The position numbers were made by a program, and so were the translations under genes. From CAYRVX01 sp964642165 (GTDB lineage Bacteria; Planctomycetota; Phycisphaerae; SM23-33), in assembly GCA_964642165.1 (NCBI GenBank), contig CAZXOC010000070.1, positions 1-28,153 on the forward strand: 28,153 nucleotides of DNA, written 5' to 3'. Numbering within the stretch: position 1 is the first letter of the stretch; each line of letters begins with the position of its first letter. Shown here piece after piece: positions 1-7,624 of this stretch. The notes beneath the pieces were generated by a model, which had not been told where the DNA came from, searched no databases, and saw only the letters and a list, made by a program, of their open reading frames with translations.

Positions 1-115
1 TCCTCGCCCGCGCCGGCCGCCCGACCCGTCCGCCGACCCTCCCCCGCACCCCCGCGGCCTGTGGCGGACGTACTGGGAATCCCAGCGGGCCGCCGCACAG
101 GCCCGGCAGCGACCA
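1..115. other. Window-edge stretch with no supportable gene
   Basis: This short GC-rich stretch lies downstream of the minus-strand glycosidase gene. All three plus-strand frames are Pro/Arg/Ala-rich translations without a recognisable domain. It could hold the end of a gene that starts outside the window, but nothing here supports that. Confidence 0.3.
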
Positions 116-1435
116 TCACTTCCGCAGGTGCGCCGCCAGCGGATAGACCGCTCGGTTGAGTTGGCGCATCGGCGCCAGCAGCGACTCGTGAGGCTGGTAC
201 GTCGGGCTGACGATGCCCTTGTGGAAGCCCGCCCCGTCGCCGCCGTACTTGAACCAGTGCCACCCCACGCAGCCGCTGCTCCGCAGCAGACCCAGCGTCA
301 GGTTCTGGTAGAACAGCCCCCGATCCCGGTCCGTCCGGACGGCGAAGCCCGCGCCGCTGAACGCCGTCTTCGGCGTCTCGACGCTCTGGGCATACCACTC
401 CGAGACGAGGAACGGCCGACCCGACCATCGCACCCAGTTGCCCAGCCTGTCCTGTTCCGCCGACCATCGGTGGTAGTAGTTCACGGACACCACGTCCAGC
501 GACCTGCTGCCCCGGAAGACGGGCTCGCGAATGGTGCGGCCGTGAACGCGGCTGCCGACGTACAGGTGGTTCGGGTCGTACTTGCGGATCGCCGCGGCGA
601 CGATCGTGTAGTAGCGCCGGGCGACGTGCTCCAGGAAGGCGTCCTGGTCGTCGGGGCGGACCTTGCCGCCCTTCCTGCCGGTGCGTTCCTGACGCTCGCG
701 CCACCAGCGTTCGGCAGCCTGGCGGCCGGGGTCCGACGGCGGCAGGGCGAGGTAGTTCGTCAGCGAATCCGGGCGGAAGGGCAGTTCGTTGTCGGAGAAG
801 TGTCCCACGAGCCACGGGTCGTCGCGGGTGGCGGCAAGCTGGCGGGCGTGCTGGTCACAGAACGTCTCGAAGGCCGGGTCGAACACCGGCATGCACTGGT
901 TCGGGTAGCCCCGCTGCCCGCAGGTGCGGCTTCGGCGGTTCTTGTAGGTGGCCATGAAGTTCCAGCGCGGGAAGTACGGCATTCGCTGCGGCGTCGGGCG
1001 GAACGCCCGCCACGTGCTCCAGCAGCCCAGGGAATTGAAGCCGTTGCTCTTCAGCAGCTTGCCCGTGGCCGCCGCCCACGTCGTGGCGTCGCCGAAGGAC
1101 CGCTTCATCGCGGCCTCGCCCATCGTGCCGTTGTTGACCGAGCAGAGCCCCACGCTGAGGAACAGGCAGCCCTCCGGATCGACCAGCCACCAGCGGCCGG
1201 CGGTCTTCTCCGTGCGGAAGAAGCCCGTCGCCTTGGCCTTCCTGTCCGCGCACCCGCCGTACCGGCTGAGCCGCACCGGCTTGGCCCCGGCGAAGCCCGG
1301 GACCTCGCCGACGGTCCGGGCATGCTGCTTGCGCCACGTCCCCCGGACCAGGAGCGTCGCCTCCTCGGCCCGGCCCAGCCCCACCGCAGCGGCGAGGGCA
1401 AGCACGCACGCGGCCCGCCCTGTCAGCAGTGACAT
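116..1435 (-). CDS. Exported clan GH-A glycoside hydrolase, agarase-like
   Basis: Predicted secreted 439-residue glycosidase. Residues 1-23 form a signal peptide (basic-polar start, Ala/Leu core, ending GLGRAEE). The segment RWWLVDPEGCLFLSVGL (81-97) is the entry strand typical of GH50/agarase-like TIM barrels, where the pattern W(W/L)VDP-G--F-S-G recurs. Two catalytic-type glutamates are visible: Asn216-Glu217 in GHFSDNELP, the usual acid/base NE pair of clan GH-A, and Glu346 in FLVSEWYAQS, a plausible nucleophile near the end of the barrel. The ATG at 1435 is preceded by AAGGGA six bases upstream. The gene is divergent from the uracil-DNA glycosylase gene. A polysaccharide substrate is inferred from the fold, and agar itself cannot be claimed. 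The family assignment below clan level is uncertain. Confidence 0.82.
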   Translation of the reverse strand: MSLLTGRAACVLALAAAVGLGRAEEATLLVRGTWRKQHARTVGEVPGFAGAKPVRLSRYGGCADRKAKATGFFRTEKTAGRWWLVDPEGCLFLSVGLCSVNNGTMGEAAMKRSFGDATTWAAATGKLLKSNGFNSLGCWSTWRAFRPTPQRMPYFPRWNFMATYKNRRSRTCGQRGYPNQCMPVFDPAFETFCDQHARQLAATRDDPWLVGHFSDNELPFRPDSLTNYLALPPSDPGRQAAERWWRERQERTGRKGGKVRPDDQDAFLEHVARRYYTIVAAAIRKYDPNHLYVGSRVHGRTIREPVFRGSRSLDVVSVNYYHRWSAEQDRLGNWVRWSGRPFLVSEWYAQSVETPKTAFSGAGFAVRTDRDRGLFYQNLTLGLLRSSGCVGWHWFKYGGDGAGFHKGIVSPTYQPHESLLAPMRQLNRAVYPLAAHLRK

Positions 1436-1505
1436 CGCTCGTCCCTTCGGTCATCCAGGCCGCGCCGAGTGACGCAGCTCTTCTCACACAGCAACGCTTG
1501 CCCGG

Positions 1506-1534
1506 CTTATACTCGCGACGCTTCCCCGTCACAA
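1506..1534 (-). promoter_or_regulatory. Predicted sigma70-type promoter of the glycosidase gene
   Basis: On the minus strand TTGTGA (1529-1534) is followed after 17 bases by TATAAG (1506-1511). Transcription would start near 1499, giving a leader of about 60 bases that includes the AAGGGA ribosome binding site. This is a consensus match by eye only. Confidence 0.5.
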
Positions 1535-1561
1535 GCTCCGCGGCGGTCCGGGATTTCCGGT

Positions 1562-1591
1562 TTGCGGGCGATCTCCGACCATCGGTAGAAT
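1562..1591 (+). promoter_or_regulatory. Predicted promoter of the uracil-DNA glycosylase gene, leaderless geometry
   Basis: TTGCGG (1562-1567), an 18-base spacer and TAGAAT (1586-1591) end only eight bases before the ATG at 1600. Initiation would fall at or next to the start codon, and no Shine-Dalgarno sequence precedes the ATG. The mRNA is therefore probably leaderless. Confidence 0.5.
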
Positions 1592-1599
1592 CCGCCGCC

Positions 1600-2385
1600 A
1601 TGAGCGAGGAATTCGACCAGCTCCGCCGGGCGGCCAGCCAGTTGATCGCCATCGAGGAACTGCTGGGCGGGCCGTTCATCCCGGCCGGGCGGAATCCCCT
1701 GCCGGAGATGGAAGTGCAAGCGGTGTCGGCCGCGGATGCCGCCGCGCCCGCCGAGGAGCGTCCGGCCGGCATGGCGCCCGAGCAGAAGGCCGCCGCCCTG
1801 CGCGAGATCGACGAGAAGGAGGTGAAGCCCTGCCGGCGCTGCGGGCTGTGGCAGGGGCGGCGCAACACGGTCTTCGGCGAGGGCGGCCCCGACGCCGACT
1901 TGATGTTCGTCGGCGAGGCCCCGGGCCAAGATGAGGACCGCACCGGCCGGCCGTTCGTCGGCCGCGCCGGCGAGCTGCTCACCAAGATGATCACCGCCAT
2001 GGGGCTGACGCGCGAGCAGGTCTTCATCGGCAACGTCCTCAAGTGCCGCCCGCCGGGCAACCGGGCGCCGGCGCCCGACGAGGTGGACGCCTGCTGGGAT
2101 TACCTGGTCCGTCAGATCTCGATCATCCAGCCGCGGGTGATCGTCGCGCTGGGCAATCCCGCCACGCACGCGCTGCTGAACACGCGAATCGGCATCACGA
2201 AGCTGCGGGGCACGTGGCAGAAGCTGCCGATGCTCAGCGCCGAGGCCGCCGGCATCGACGTCATGCCGACGTTCCACCCCGCCTACGTCCTGCGGCAGTA
2301 CACCGTCGAGACCCGCGAGAAGGTCTGGTCGGACCTCCAGAAGGTCATGCAGAGGCTCGGCCTGCCGCTGCCGAAGCGGCGCTGA
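1600..2385 (+). CDS. Uracil-DNA glycosylase, family 4/5 Fe-S type
   Basis: A base-excision repair enzyme that removes uracil from DNA. The 261-residue protein has an N-terminal extension of about 75 residues and then the UDG domain. The four cysteines expected to bind a 4Fe-4S cluster are Cys78 and Cys81 (CRRC), Cys129 in NVLKCRPPGNR and Cys145 in EVDACWDYL. Motif 1 is GEAPGQDED (105-113) and motif 2 is FHPAYVLR (225-232), both typical of the thermophile-type family 4 enzymes. The ATG at 1600 was preferred over the upstream ATG at 1429 because the extra 57 residues look non-coding and overlap the divergent promoter, and because a -10-like TAGAAT sits eight bases upstream. The gene ends convergently with the oxidoreductase gene, 33 bases away. 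Confidence 0.93.
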   Translation: MSEEFDQLRRAASQLIAIEELLGGPFIPAGRNPLPEMEVQAVSAADAAAPAEERPAGMAPEQKAAALREIDEKEVKPCRRCGLWQGRRNTVFGEGGPDADLMFVGEAPGQDEDRTGRPFVGRAGELLTKMITAMGLTREQVFIGNVLKCRPPGNRAPAPDEVDACWDYLVRQISIIQPRVIVALGNPATHALLNTRIGITKLRGTWQKLPMLSAEAAGIDVMPTFHPAYVLRQYTVETREKVWSDLQKVMQRLGLPLPKRR

Positions 2386-2418
2386 GCGGCGCGCCCGGCG
2401 GCGCGGCGAGGGCGGATC

Positions 2419-3705
2419 CTACAGCCGCCACGGCTCGCGGATGGCGCGGGCGCGGAGGCGGTTGGCGTCCTCGTCGCCGAGGAACTCCTCCCTGGCGGGG
2501 TCCCACTTCACGGTCCGGCCGAGACGCACGCAGATGTTCGCGCAGTGGCAGGCCGTGATGGAGTGATGCGCGGCATTGGCGGTGGAGCGGGGCTGCTTGC
2601 GCGTCTTGACGCAGTCGAGGAACTCCCGGACGTGATCGTTGGCCGGGTAGCCGCCGCGGAAGCGGCGTTCGGCCAGCAGCGAGGCCGGGTAGGCTTCCAT
2701 CTGCCCGGAGTCGCCCGTCTCGATCCAGCCCTCCTCGCCTTCGAAGCGCACCGGGCAGGAGCCGAATCGCAGCCCCTTGCGGATGATGAGCTCCGCCCCG
2801 TTGGCGTAGCGGGCGGTCACGTCGCCGCTGTCGCCGGTCTGGCGGTACTCGACGGGCGCCGTGTCGTCGGCGCGATTGGCCCACTGGCACAGGTCGACGG
2901 TGTGACTGCCCCACTCGGTGATGGAGCCGCCCGAGAAGTCCCCGTGGGAGCGCCAGAACCGGCGCGAGTAGCCCCGCGAGCTGTAGGCGCGCCACGGCGC
3001 GGGGCCGAGCCAGAGGTCCCAGGCCATCACCTCGCGAGGCGGCTCGGGCTCCGCGGGGAAGGTCGTGAAGTGCACGCCGGTCTCCACCCACGCCCGCTCG
3101 GCGTGCAGCGCCGTGAGCCGCCCCAGCTTCCCCGAGCGCGCCAGGTGCACGGCGAAGACGAAGTTGCCGACGTTCCGCCGCTGCGTGCCGCACTGGAAGA
3201 TCGCCCCGTGCCGCCGGATCGTCTCCACCAGGGCGCGGCTCTCGGCGACCGTCACGCTGACGGGCTTCTCGCAGTAGACGTCCTTGCCGGCCTTGACCGC
3301 CAGGCTCGACGCCAGCGAGTGCCAGTTGTCGCCGGTGGCGATGCACACCGCGTCGATGTCCTCCCGCGCCAGCAGCTCCCGCAGGTCGACGTAGGCCTGG
3401 CAGTCCCGGTGGCCGTACTTGGCGTTGACCGCCGCCCGGGCGGCCCGGCGGCGGGGGCCCTGGCAGTCGCAGACGGCCACCACCTGCACGTCGTCGTTCC
3501 ACATGTGGGCGCCCATGACGTAGCGCCCGCGCCCGCCGATGCCGATCGCGCCCATGACGATGCGCTCGCTGGCCGGGGGACGCCCGCCGGCGCCGAGGGC
3601 GGTCGAGGTGATCGCGTACGGTGCGGCGGCGATCCCTCCCGCCGCCGCGGCGGCGCCCTTCAGGAACTGTCGACGGGTCCGGCGAGGTGGACGGTTGCTC
3701 TTCAT
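2419..3705 (-). CDS. Gfo/Idh/MocA-family oxidoreductase with TAT signal
   Basis: A NAD(P)-dependent sugar or polyol dehydrogenase-like protein of 428 residues, predicted to be exported folded. The N-terminus carries a twin-arginine motif, RRQFLKG (11-17), followed by an Ala/Gly-rich hydrophobic stretch. This is the usual architecture of planctomycete Gfo/Idh/MocA proteins. The Rossmann nucleotide-binding loop is GIGGRGR (55-61). The family's EKP motif, with the catalytic-site lysine, is at 146-148 in VYCEKPVS, and the C-terminal half is the alpha/beta substrate domain. The ATG at 3705 was chosen because AGGAG lies seven bases upstream. The in-frame ATG ten codons earlier overlaps this ribosome binding site and is unlikely. 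The substrate cannot be read from the sequence; a role in sugar catabolism or glycan trimming is inferred from the family. Confidence 0.92.
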   Translation of the reverse strand: MKSNRPPRRTRRQFLKGAAAAAGGIAAAPYAITSTALGAGGRPPASERIVMGAIGIGGRGRYVMGAHMWNDDVQVVAVCDCQGPRRRAARAAVNAKYGHRDCQAYVDLRELLAREDIDAVCIATGDNWHSLASSLAVKAGKDVYCEKPVSVTVAESRALVETIRRHGAIFQCGTQRRNVGNFVFAVHLARSGKLGRLTALHAERAWVETGVHFTTFPAEPEPPREVMAWDLWLGPAPWRAYSSRGYSRRFWRSHGDFSGGSITEWGSHTVDLCQWANRADDTAPVEYRQTGDSGDVTARYANGAELIIRKGLRFGSCPVRFEGEEGWIETGDSGQMEAYPASLLAERRFRGGYPANDHVREFLDCVKTRKQPRSTANAAHHSITACHCANICVRLGRTVKWDPAREEFLGDEDANRLRARAIREPWRL

Positions 3706-3735
3706 TCGCTCACTCCTCATGGTTGCGTGGGTCAC

Positions 3736-3765
3736 AGTCTACAGCGCGCCCGCCCGTCCGGGCAA
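3736..3765 (-). promoter_or_regulatory. Predicted promoter of the oxidoreductase gene
   Basis: On the minus strand TTGCCC (3760-3765), an 18-base spacer and TAGACT (3736-3741) precede the start codon at 3705 by about 30 bases. It is back-to-back with the promoter of the AsmA-like gene. Confidence 0.45.
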
Positions 3766-3809
3766 AGCGCCGCCCCCGCGGGCCGCGGCGGAGAAACTGC
3801 CCCTACTGT

Positions 3810-3838
3810 TTGTGACTCCTCCGGCCAGGGGGAATAAT
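3810..3838 (+). promoter_or_regulatory. Predicted promoter of the AsmA-like/M48 operon
   Basis: TTGTGA (3810-3815), a 17-base spacer and AATAAT (3833-3838) precede the ATG at 3880. The leader would be about 35 bases and contains the AAGGAA ribosome binding site. The -10 matches five of six consensus bases. Confidence 0.5.
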
Positions 3839-3879
3839 GGAGAGAACACGGGCTGCTTGCTCGGAAAGGAAACGCCATC

Positions 3880-4848
3880 ATGAAACTGCTCTTCCGCCTC
3901 ATCGTGGTGCTGATCCTCCTGGTGGTCGTCGTGGGCGTGGTGGGGTACCTCTGGATCGACTCGCTGGCCAAGGCCGGGGTCGAGAAGGGCGGCACGTACG
4001 CCCTGGGCGTCGAGACCCGCGTGGAGTCACTGAGCCTGAGCCCCTTCAGCGGGACGATGAAGATGGGCGGGTTGAACGTGGCGAACCCGCAGGGGTTCAC
4101 CTCGCCGCACCTGATGCACAGCGGGACGTTCGACGTCGAGGTCGAGCCCGGCAGCCTGTTCGACGAGACCATCGTCGTCAAGAAGTTCGAGCTGGACGGC
4201 CTGGACCTGCACGTCGAGCAGAAGCTCCCCAAGAGCAACGTGTCGGTGATCCTGGACAATCTGAAGCGCCTCGGCGGCGAGGGCGCCGAGCCGAAGGCCG
4301 AGGAGCCCGAGGAGGGCAAGAAGGTCAAGGTCGACCGCATCACCATCCGCAACGTCGCCGCGACGTTCCACCTGCCGACGGGGCCGGTGAAGCTCGGCCC
4401 GTTGAAGGTCGAGGTGCCGGTGATCGAGATGACGGAGGTCACCAGCGACAACGCCGAGGGCGTGGTGGTGAGCGAGCTGGTCGGGCGAATCGTGCCGGCC
4501 GTCATCGCCGCCGTGCTCGAGAAGGGCCAGGGCGTCGTCCCCCCCGACGTCCTCAACGGGCTCAGGGGCGACCTGTCGTCGCTGACGCAGGTCCTCGGCG
4601 GGCAGACGCAGAAGCTGGTGCAGAACGTCCAGGGCGAGATCCGGAAGGTCCTCGGCGAAGGCGCGGGGGGGATCCTGGGCGATCCGAACCAGGCGGCCGG
4701 GGAGATCGGCAAGAAGGTCGGCGGCGCGCTGGAGGGCCTGCTCGGCGGCAAGAAGGACGCCAATGCCACCAAGGACGACGAGAAAAAGAAGAAGAAAGCC
4801 GGCGGCTTGCTCGAGGGCCTGCTCGGCGGTAAGAAGGAAGGCGACTAG
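3880..4848 (+). CDS. AsmA-like membrane-anchored protein
   Basis: A 322-residue protein with one strongly hydrophobic N-terminal segment (about 4-25) and a soluble remainder that should face the periplasm. The region just after the anchor, with alternating short beta strands (TRVESLSLSPFSGTMKMGGL, then VVKKFELDGLDLHVEQ), has the rhythm of AsmA-type envelope proteins, which are linked to lipid or outer-membrane homeostasis. The C-terminal third is Gly-rich and contains LEGLLGGKK twice (284-292 and 311-319), separated by a Lys/Asp-rich linker. AAGGAA upstream of the ATG supports the start. The M48 protease gene follows after 25 bases, so the two are probably co-transcribed. The AsmA assignment rests on pattern and is tentative; the gene itself is not in doubt. 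Confidence 0.8.
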   Translation: MKLLFRLIVVLILLVVVVGVVGYLWIDSLAKAGVEKGGTYALGVETRVESLSLSPFSGTMKMGGLNVANPQGFTSPHLMHSGTFDVEVEPGSLFDETIVVKKFELDGLDLHVEQKLPKSNVSVILDNLKRLGGEGAEPKAEEPEEGKKVKVDRITIRNVAATFHLPTGPVKLGPLKVEVPVIEMTEVTSDNAEGVVVSELVGRIVPAVIAAVLEKGQGVVPPDVLNGLRGDLSSLTQVLGGQTQKLVQNVQGEIRKVLGEGAGGILGDPNQAAGEIGKKVGGALEGLLGGKKDANATKDDEKKKKKAGGLLEGLLGGKKEGD

Positions 4849-4873
4849 AGCAAGCAGCAAGGGGACCAGCGCC

Positions 4874-5722
4874 ATGACCAGACGTCGGATTCGAGGCAAG
4901 ACCGTCCTCCTGGGGCTCCTGGCCCTGTCGCTTCTCGCCGGGTGCAGCACGAACCCGGTCACGGGCAAGAGCGAGCTGATCCTCATCTCGGAGGACCAGG
5001 AAATCGCGATGGGCGTCGAGGCCACCCCGCAGTTCGAGAAGGAATTCGGCGGGCCGGTGCCCGACGCGTCGCTGCGGGCCTACGTGCAGGAGGTCGGGCA
5101 GCGCATCGCAAACGTCTGCGACCGCGGCAACCTGGAGTACAGGTACCTGCTGGTGCGCTCCAACGTGCCCAACGCCTTCGCCCTGCCGGGCGGGCAGATC
5201 TTCCTGACCGCCGGGCTCATGAGCCGCATGGACAACGAACGCCAGCTCGCCGCCGTCCTCGGCCACGAGACCGGCCACGTCTGCGCCAAGCACAACGTCA
5301 AGGGCATGCAGCGGGAGATGCTCAAGCAGGGGCTCATCACGCTCGGCGGGGAGATCGTCGGGGCGGGCGACACGGCCAAGAAGGCCGCCGCGGTCGTGGG
5401 CACGATGGTCACGCTGAAGTACAGCCGCAGCGACGAGTACCAGGCCGACGACCTGGGCATCAAGTACATGGCTAAGGCGGGCTACAACCCCTACGGCATG
5501 GTGGAGCTGCTGTCCGTCCTGCTGAGCCTGCACGACAAGGAGGCCGGGTCGCTCGGGGAGATGCTCCAGACCCACCCGCTGTCGAGCAAGCGAGTGGCCC
5601 GCGCCCGGGAGGCGATCCAGACCGGGTACGCTAAGTACCGGGAGACCGCCGCCGACCCCAAGGCGAAGCGCTTCCGCCAGATGCGAGCCCGCCTCCTGAA
5701 GGTCGTCCCCGACGCGCGGTAG
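4874..5722 (+). CDS. M48-family zinc metalloprotease lipoprotein
   Basis: A periplasm-facing peptidase of 282 residues, resembling the BepA/LoiP-type M48 proteins that act in outer-membrane quality control. The N-terminus is a lipoprotein signal with lipobox LAGC (Cys24). The zinc site is HETGH (131-135), a form of HExxH, and the third ligand is probably Glu188 in YSRSDEYQAD, the position typical of M48 enzymes. The QTHPLSSKRVARA segment near the C-terminus is also a family hallmark. The ATG at 4874 is preceded by AAGGGG nine bases upstream and gives a canonical lipoprotein signal; the upstream in-frame ATG would bury it. Co-transcription with the AsmA-like gene is inferred from the 25-base gap. 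Confidence 0.93.
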   Translation: MTRRRIRGKTVLLGLLALSLLAGCSTNPVTGKSELILISEDQEIAMGVEATPQFEKEFGGPVPDASLRAYVQEVGQRIANVCDRGNLEYRYLLVRSNVPNAFALPGGQIFLTAGLMSRMDNERQLAAVLGHETGHVCAKHNVKGMQREMLKQGLITLGGEIVGAGDTAKKAAAVVGTMVTLKYSRSDEYQADDLGIKYMAKAGYNPYGMVELLSVLLSLHDKEAGSLGEMLQTHPLSSKRVARAREAIQTGYAKYRETAADPKAKRFRQMRARLLKVVPDAR

Positions 5723-5850
5723 CCGAGGGGGGGGCGGCTGACCCCATGCGGTGGGTGCCATGCTTGCGCGCGGCGTGCTCTGGCGGCGACGGCTGCCGAC
5801 GGGCGCGTCGGTGCTGTTGGCGGGGTCGAGCTTGCCCGCGGCTCCGTTCG
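5723..5850. other. Gap between convergent genes, no gene seen
   Basis: This 128-base GC-rich stretch separates the M48 gene from the end of the NYN gene. It contains a run of eight G and an imperfect GTGGGTGCCATGCTTGCG-like segment that may be a decayed intergenic repeat. No convincing terminator hairpin with a T tract was found. Confidence 0.25.
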
Positions 5851-6453
5851 CTACGGCCAACTGATGGGCTTGCGTATCGTCGTGCTTCCGAGAGGGATCT
5901 CATCCGGGAGTTGGGAGGCCCGCAAGAGGCTCTGGGGCATCTTCCTGGTGAAATCGGCGTGGATTTTCAGGTCGACGCTGGAGCGGCCTATCGGGAACAT
6001 GATCCCGATCTCCTTGCCCGGCGCGATCTCGTGAGTTGCCTTCACGACCGGGAGCAGGTCGCTGTCGGCAGAGACGACCACGGCTCTGTCGTAGGAGTCC
6101 GCAACGGCATCGGAGAGAACCCTCACTGCAATGTTCACGTCGGTGCGTTTCTCTTCGTGGGTCACGTAGGTTCTGTGGCAGCGGTGACACGTCGCTGTTT
6201 TGCGCATGAATCGCCCCTGAACGACCTCGACCCCCGCCCATCGGAGGGCCTTGACGTATACCTTGTGTCGGTTCACCTGCAGCGCCTTCCAGTACGTGAA
6301 CGCGGTGAAGTACACGACGCTCTCGATCGTATCTCTTGCTAAAACGGCAGCTTCTGCGAGCCTTCGGTAGTTCAGCCACTTGTACTGGGGATACCCCTCC
6401 TGGAGCGCGTGGTACATGTTGAACCCGTCAACATAGAAGCAGTAGCGGGCCAT
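5851..6453 (-). CDS. NYN-domain (LabA/DUF88-like) putative RNase
   Basis: A 200-residue PIN-like nuclease of the NYN family, expected to be cytoplasmic and metal-dependent. Acidic residues at the expected places are Asp9 in FYVDGFN, Asp105 in EKRTDVNIAV, and Asp130/Asp132 in VVSADSDLLP. A CHRCH cluster (89-93: Cys89, His90, Cys92, His93) sits before the EKxTD motif and could bind zinc, as in some NYN proteins. The ATG at 6453 has AAGGGG upstream and starts the domain directly. Codon use differs from the neighbours: TTA, AGA, ATA and CGA codons occur, and local G+C is about 60% by sampled lines, suggesting acquisition by transfer. A near-consensus promoter and an intrinsic terminator lie in its leader. 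Its RNA target is unknown. Confidence 0.9.
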   Translation of the reverse strand: MARYCFYVDGFNMYHALQEGYPQYKWLNYRRLAEAAVLARDTIESVVYFTAFTYWKALQVNRHKVYVKALRWAGVEVVQGRFMRKTATCHRCHRTYVTHEEKRTDVNIAVRVLSDAVADSYDRAVVVSADSDLLPVVKATHEIAPGKEIGIMFPIGRSSVDLKIHADFTRKMPQSLLRASQLPDEIPLGSTTIRKPISWP

Positions 6454-6475
6454 GCCGGATCCCCTTGAGGCGCGG

Positions 6476-6510
6476 AGAAAAAAGAACCCAGACATCCGAA
6501 GAGGTCTGGG
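6476..6510 (-). terminator. Intrinsic terminator in the leader of the NYN gene
   Basis: On the minus strand the arms CCCAGACCTC and GATGTCTGGG (6487-6510) form a stem with one mismatch, closed by a cUUCGg tetraloop. It is followed by TTCTTTTTTCT (6476-6486). This is a textbook Rho-independent terminator reading leftward. It lies downstream of the NYN promoter and about 23 bases before the NYN start codon, so it may act as an attenuator. It could instead end transcripts of the upstream lipoprotein gene, which is also on the minus strand. Confidence 0.75.
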
Positions 6511-6543
6511 GCCTGACGCGTGCTGCGCCAGGGACGTACTACT

Positions 6544-6572
6544 ATTATCGGTTCGCGCATCCCGCCTGTCAA
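6544..6572 (-). promoter_or_regulatory. Strong predicted sigma70 promoter of the NYN gene
   Basis: On the minus strand TTGACA (6567-6572, full consensus) is followed after 17 bases by GATAAT (6544-6549, five of six). It is the best promoter match in the window. Transcription would start near 6537 and meet the intrinsic terminator after about 60 bases. Confidence 0.7.
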
Positions 6573-6642
6573 GCACGACCAAGGGAAAAGGCCCGCCGCC
6601 GCGCGGCGCGCCCGGAGGCGGGAGGCGCTCTGCGGCATGGGC

Positions 6643-7578
6643 CTATCCCTTCGGCAGCTCCTGCGCTGCCCGCACGCGGCGGGCGCGGGCGGCGGCTTGT
6701 CGGGCCTCGTCGTCCTTCTTGTCCGACAGCTCCCAGGCCCTCTCGTAGTGCTCGGCGGCCAGGTCAAGCCGGCCGATCGCCTCGGCCACCGCCGCCAGGT
6801 CGAAGTGGGCGCCGGCGTCGTCGGGCGCGGCCCGGGCGGCGGCCTCGAACTGCCTCAGCGCCTCGGCGTGGTTGGCCTCGCGCGCGGCCTTCAGGCCGAG
6901 CTGGGCGAATCGGCCCGACGCGGGGCGCAGCGGCACGTCCGCCTCGACGACCACCGGCGAGACCATCCGCCCGAACGCCTCGACGCAGCCGGTCAGCAGG
7001 CCCCGGACGATGTCCCCCGCGGGCGGCACCCGGGCCGGGTCGTCGGCCCGCTCCAGCCCCAGCTCCCCGCGCACCTGCGGGTCGTCCGCGGAGCTGTAGG
7101 ACCGCCGGACCTCCACCGTGCCCAGCGACTCGCCGCCGCTCGCCCGCCGGACGTGGAACTCCACGCGCACCGCGGCCGTGCGGACCAGCGTCGTCAGCTC
7201 GACGTCGTCCAGCTTGCCCGTCCCGGCGCTGCGCCGCCGGCCGAGACGCTTGCCGCGGACGTCCTTCGTCTCGATGTCGATCGTCCCGCCGGCGCGGGCG
7301 ATCTGGGCTTCCGTGGTCCTGGCGTTTCGCCCGGTGCTGCCCAGGCCCACCGGCACGTCCGCCAGGTGCTTGTCGAGCGCCTCCTTCGTGAAGTCCGCGA
7401 AGCCGTCCTTCGGCCCGCTGCGGACGGCGAACTCGCCCGCCCGGACCATCGAGACGTCGCCCGGCAGGGGCATCGCGGCGGGCAGGACGTGCCGCACGTG
7501 CACGACGGGCGGCGCGCAGCCGGCGAGGACGTGAGCGGCCAAGACGGCGAGAACGACGGTCGCGGTGATGCGTCGCAT
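6643..7578 (-). CDS. TPR-containing lipoprotein
   Basis: A 311-residue predicted lipoprotein with signal and lipobox VLAGC (Cys21). The central part (about 30-220) has no motif I recognise with confidence. It alternates beta-strand-like segments such as VELTTLVRTAAVRVEFHVRR and loosely recalls DUF6340-type lipoproteins. Residues 237-281 form about two TPR-like helical hairpins (AEALRQFEAAARAAPDD and LDLAAEHYERAWEL). The C-terminus is Ala/Arg-rich. AGGGAG lies three bases before an ATG at 7584 and nine before the ATG at 7578; the latter was chosen for spacing, and the difference is two residues. It is divergent from the HAD phosphatase gene. Function is unknown; a scaffold or envelope-assembly role would fit TPR lipoproteins generally. 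Confidence 0.82.
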   Translation of the reverse strand: MRRITATVVLAVLAAHVLAGCAPPVVHVRHVLPAAMPLPGDVSMVRAGEFAVRSGPKDGFADFTKEALDKHLADVPVGLGSTGRNARTTEAQIARAGGTIDIETKDVRGKRLGRRRSAGTGKLDDVELTTLVRTAAVRVEFHVRRASGGESLGTVEVRRSYSSADDPQVRGELGLERADDPARVPPAGDIVRGLLTGCVEAFGRMVSPVVVEADVPLRPASGRFAQLGLKAAREANHAEALRQFEAAARAAPDDAGAHFDLAAVAEAIGRLDLAAEHYERAWELSDKKDDEARQAAARARRVRAAQELPKG

Positions 7579-7624
7579 GGTCATGCTCTCCCTGCCCGGT
7601 CGGAGGGGTTCGGGTCGCCAGGTA

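Noticed and set aside
128..1432. 434-codon plus-strand open frame over the glycosidase
   Set aside because: Arg/Val/Ala/Pro-rich translation without motifs, opposite a glycosidase with both catalytic-type glutamates.
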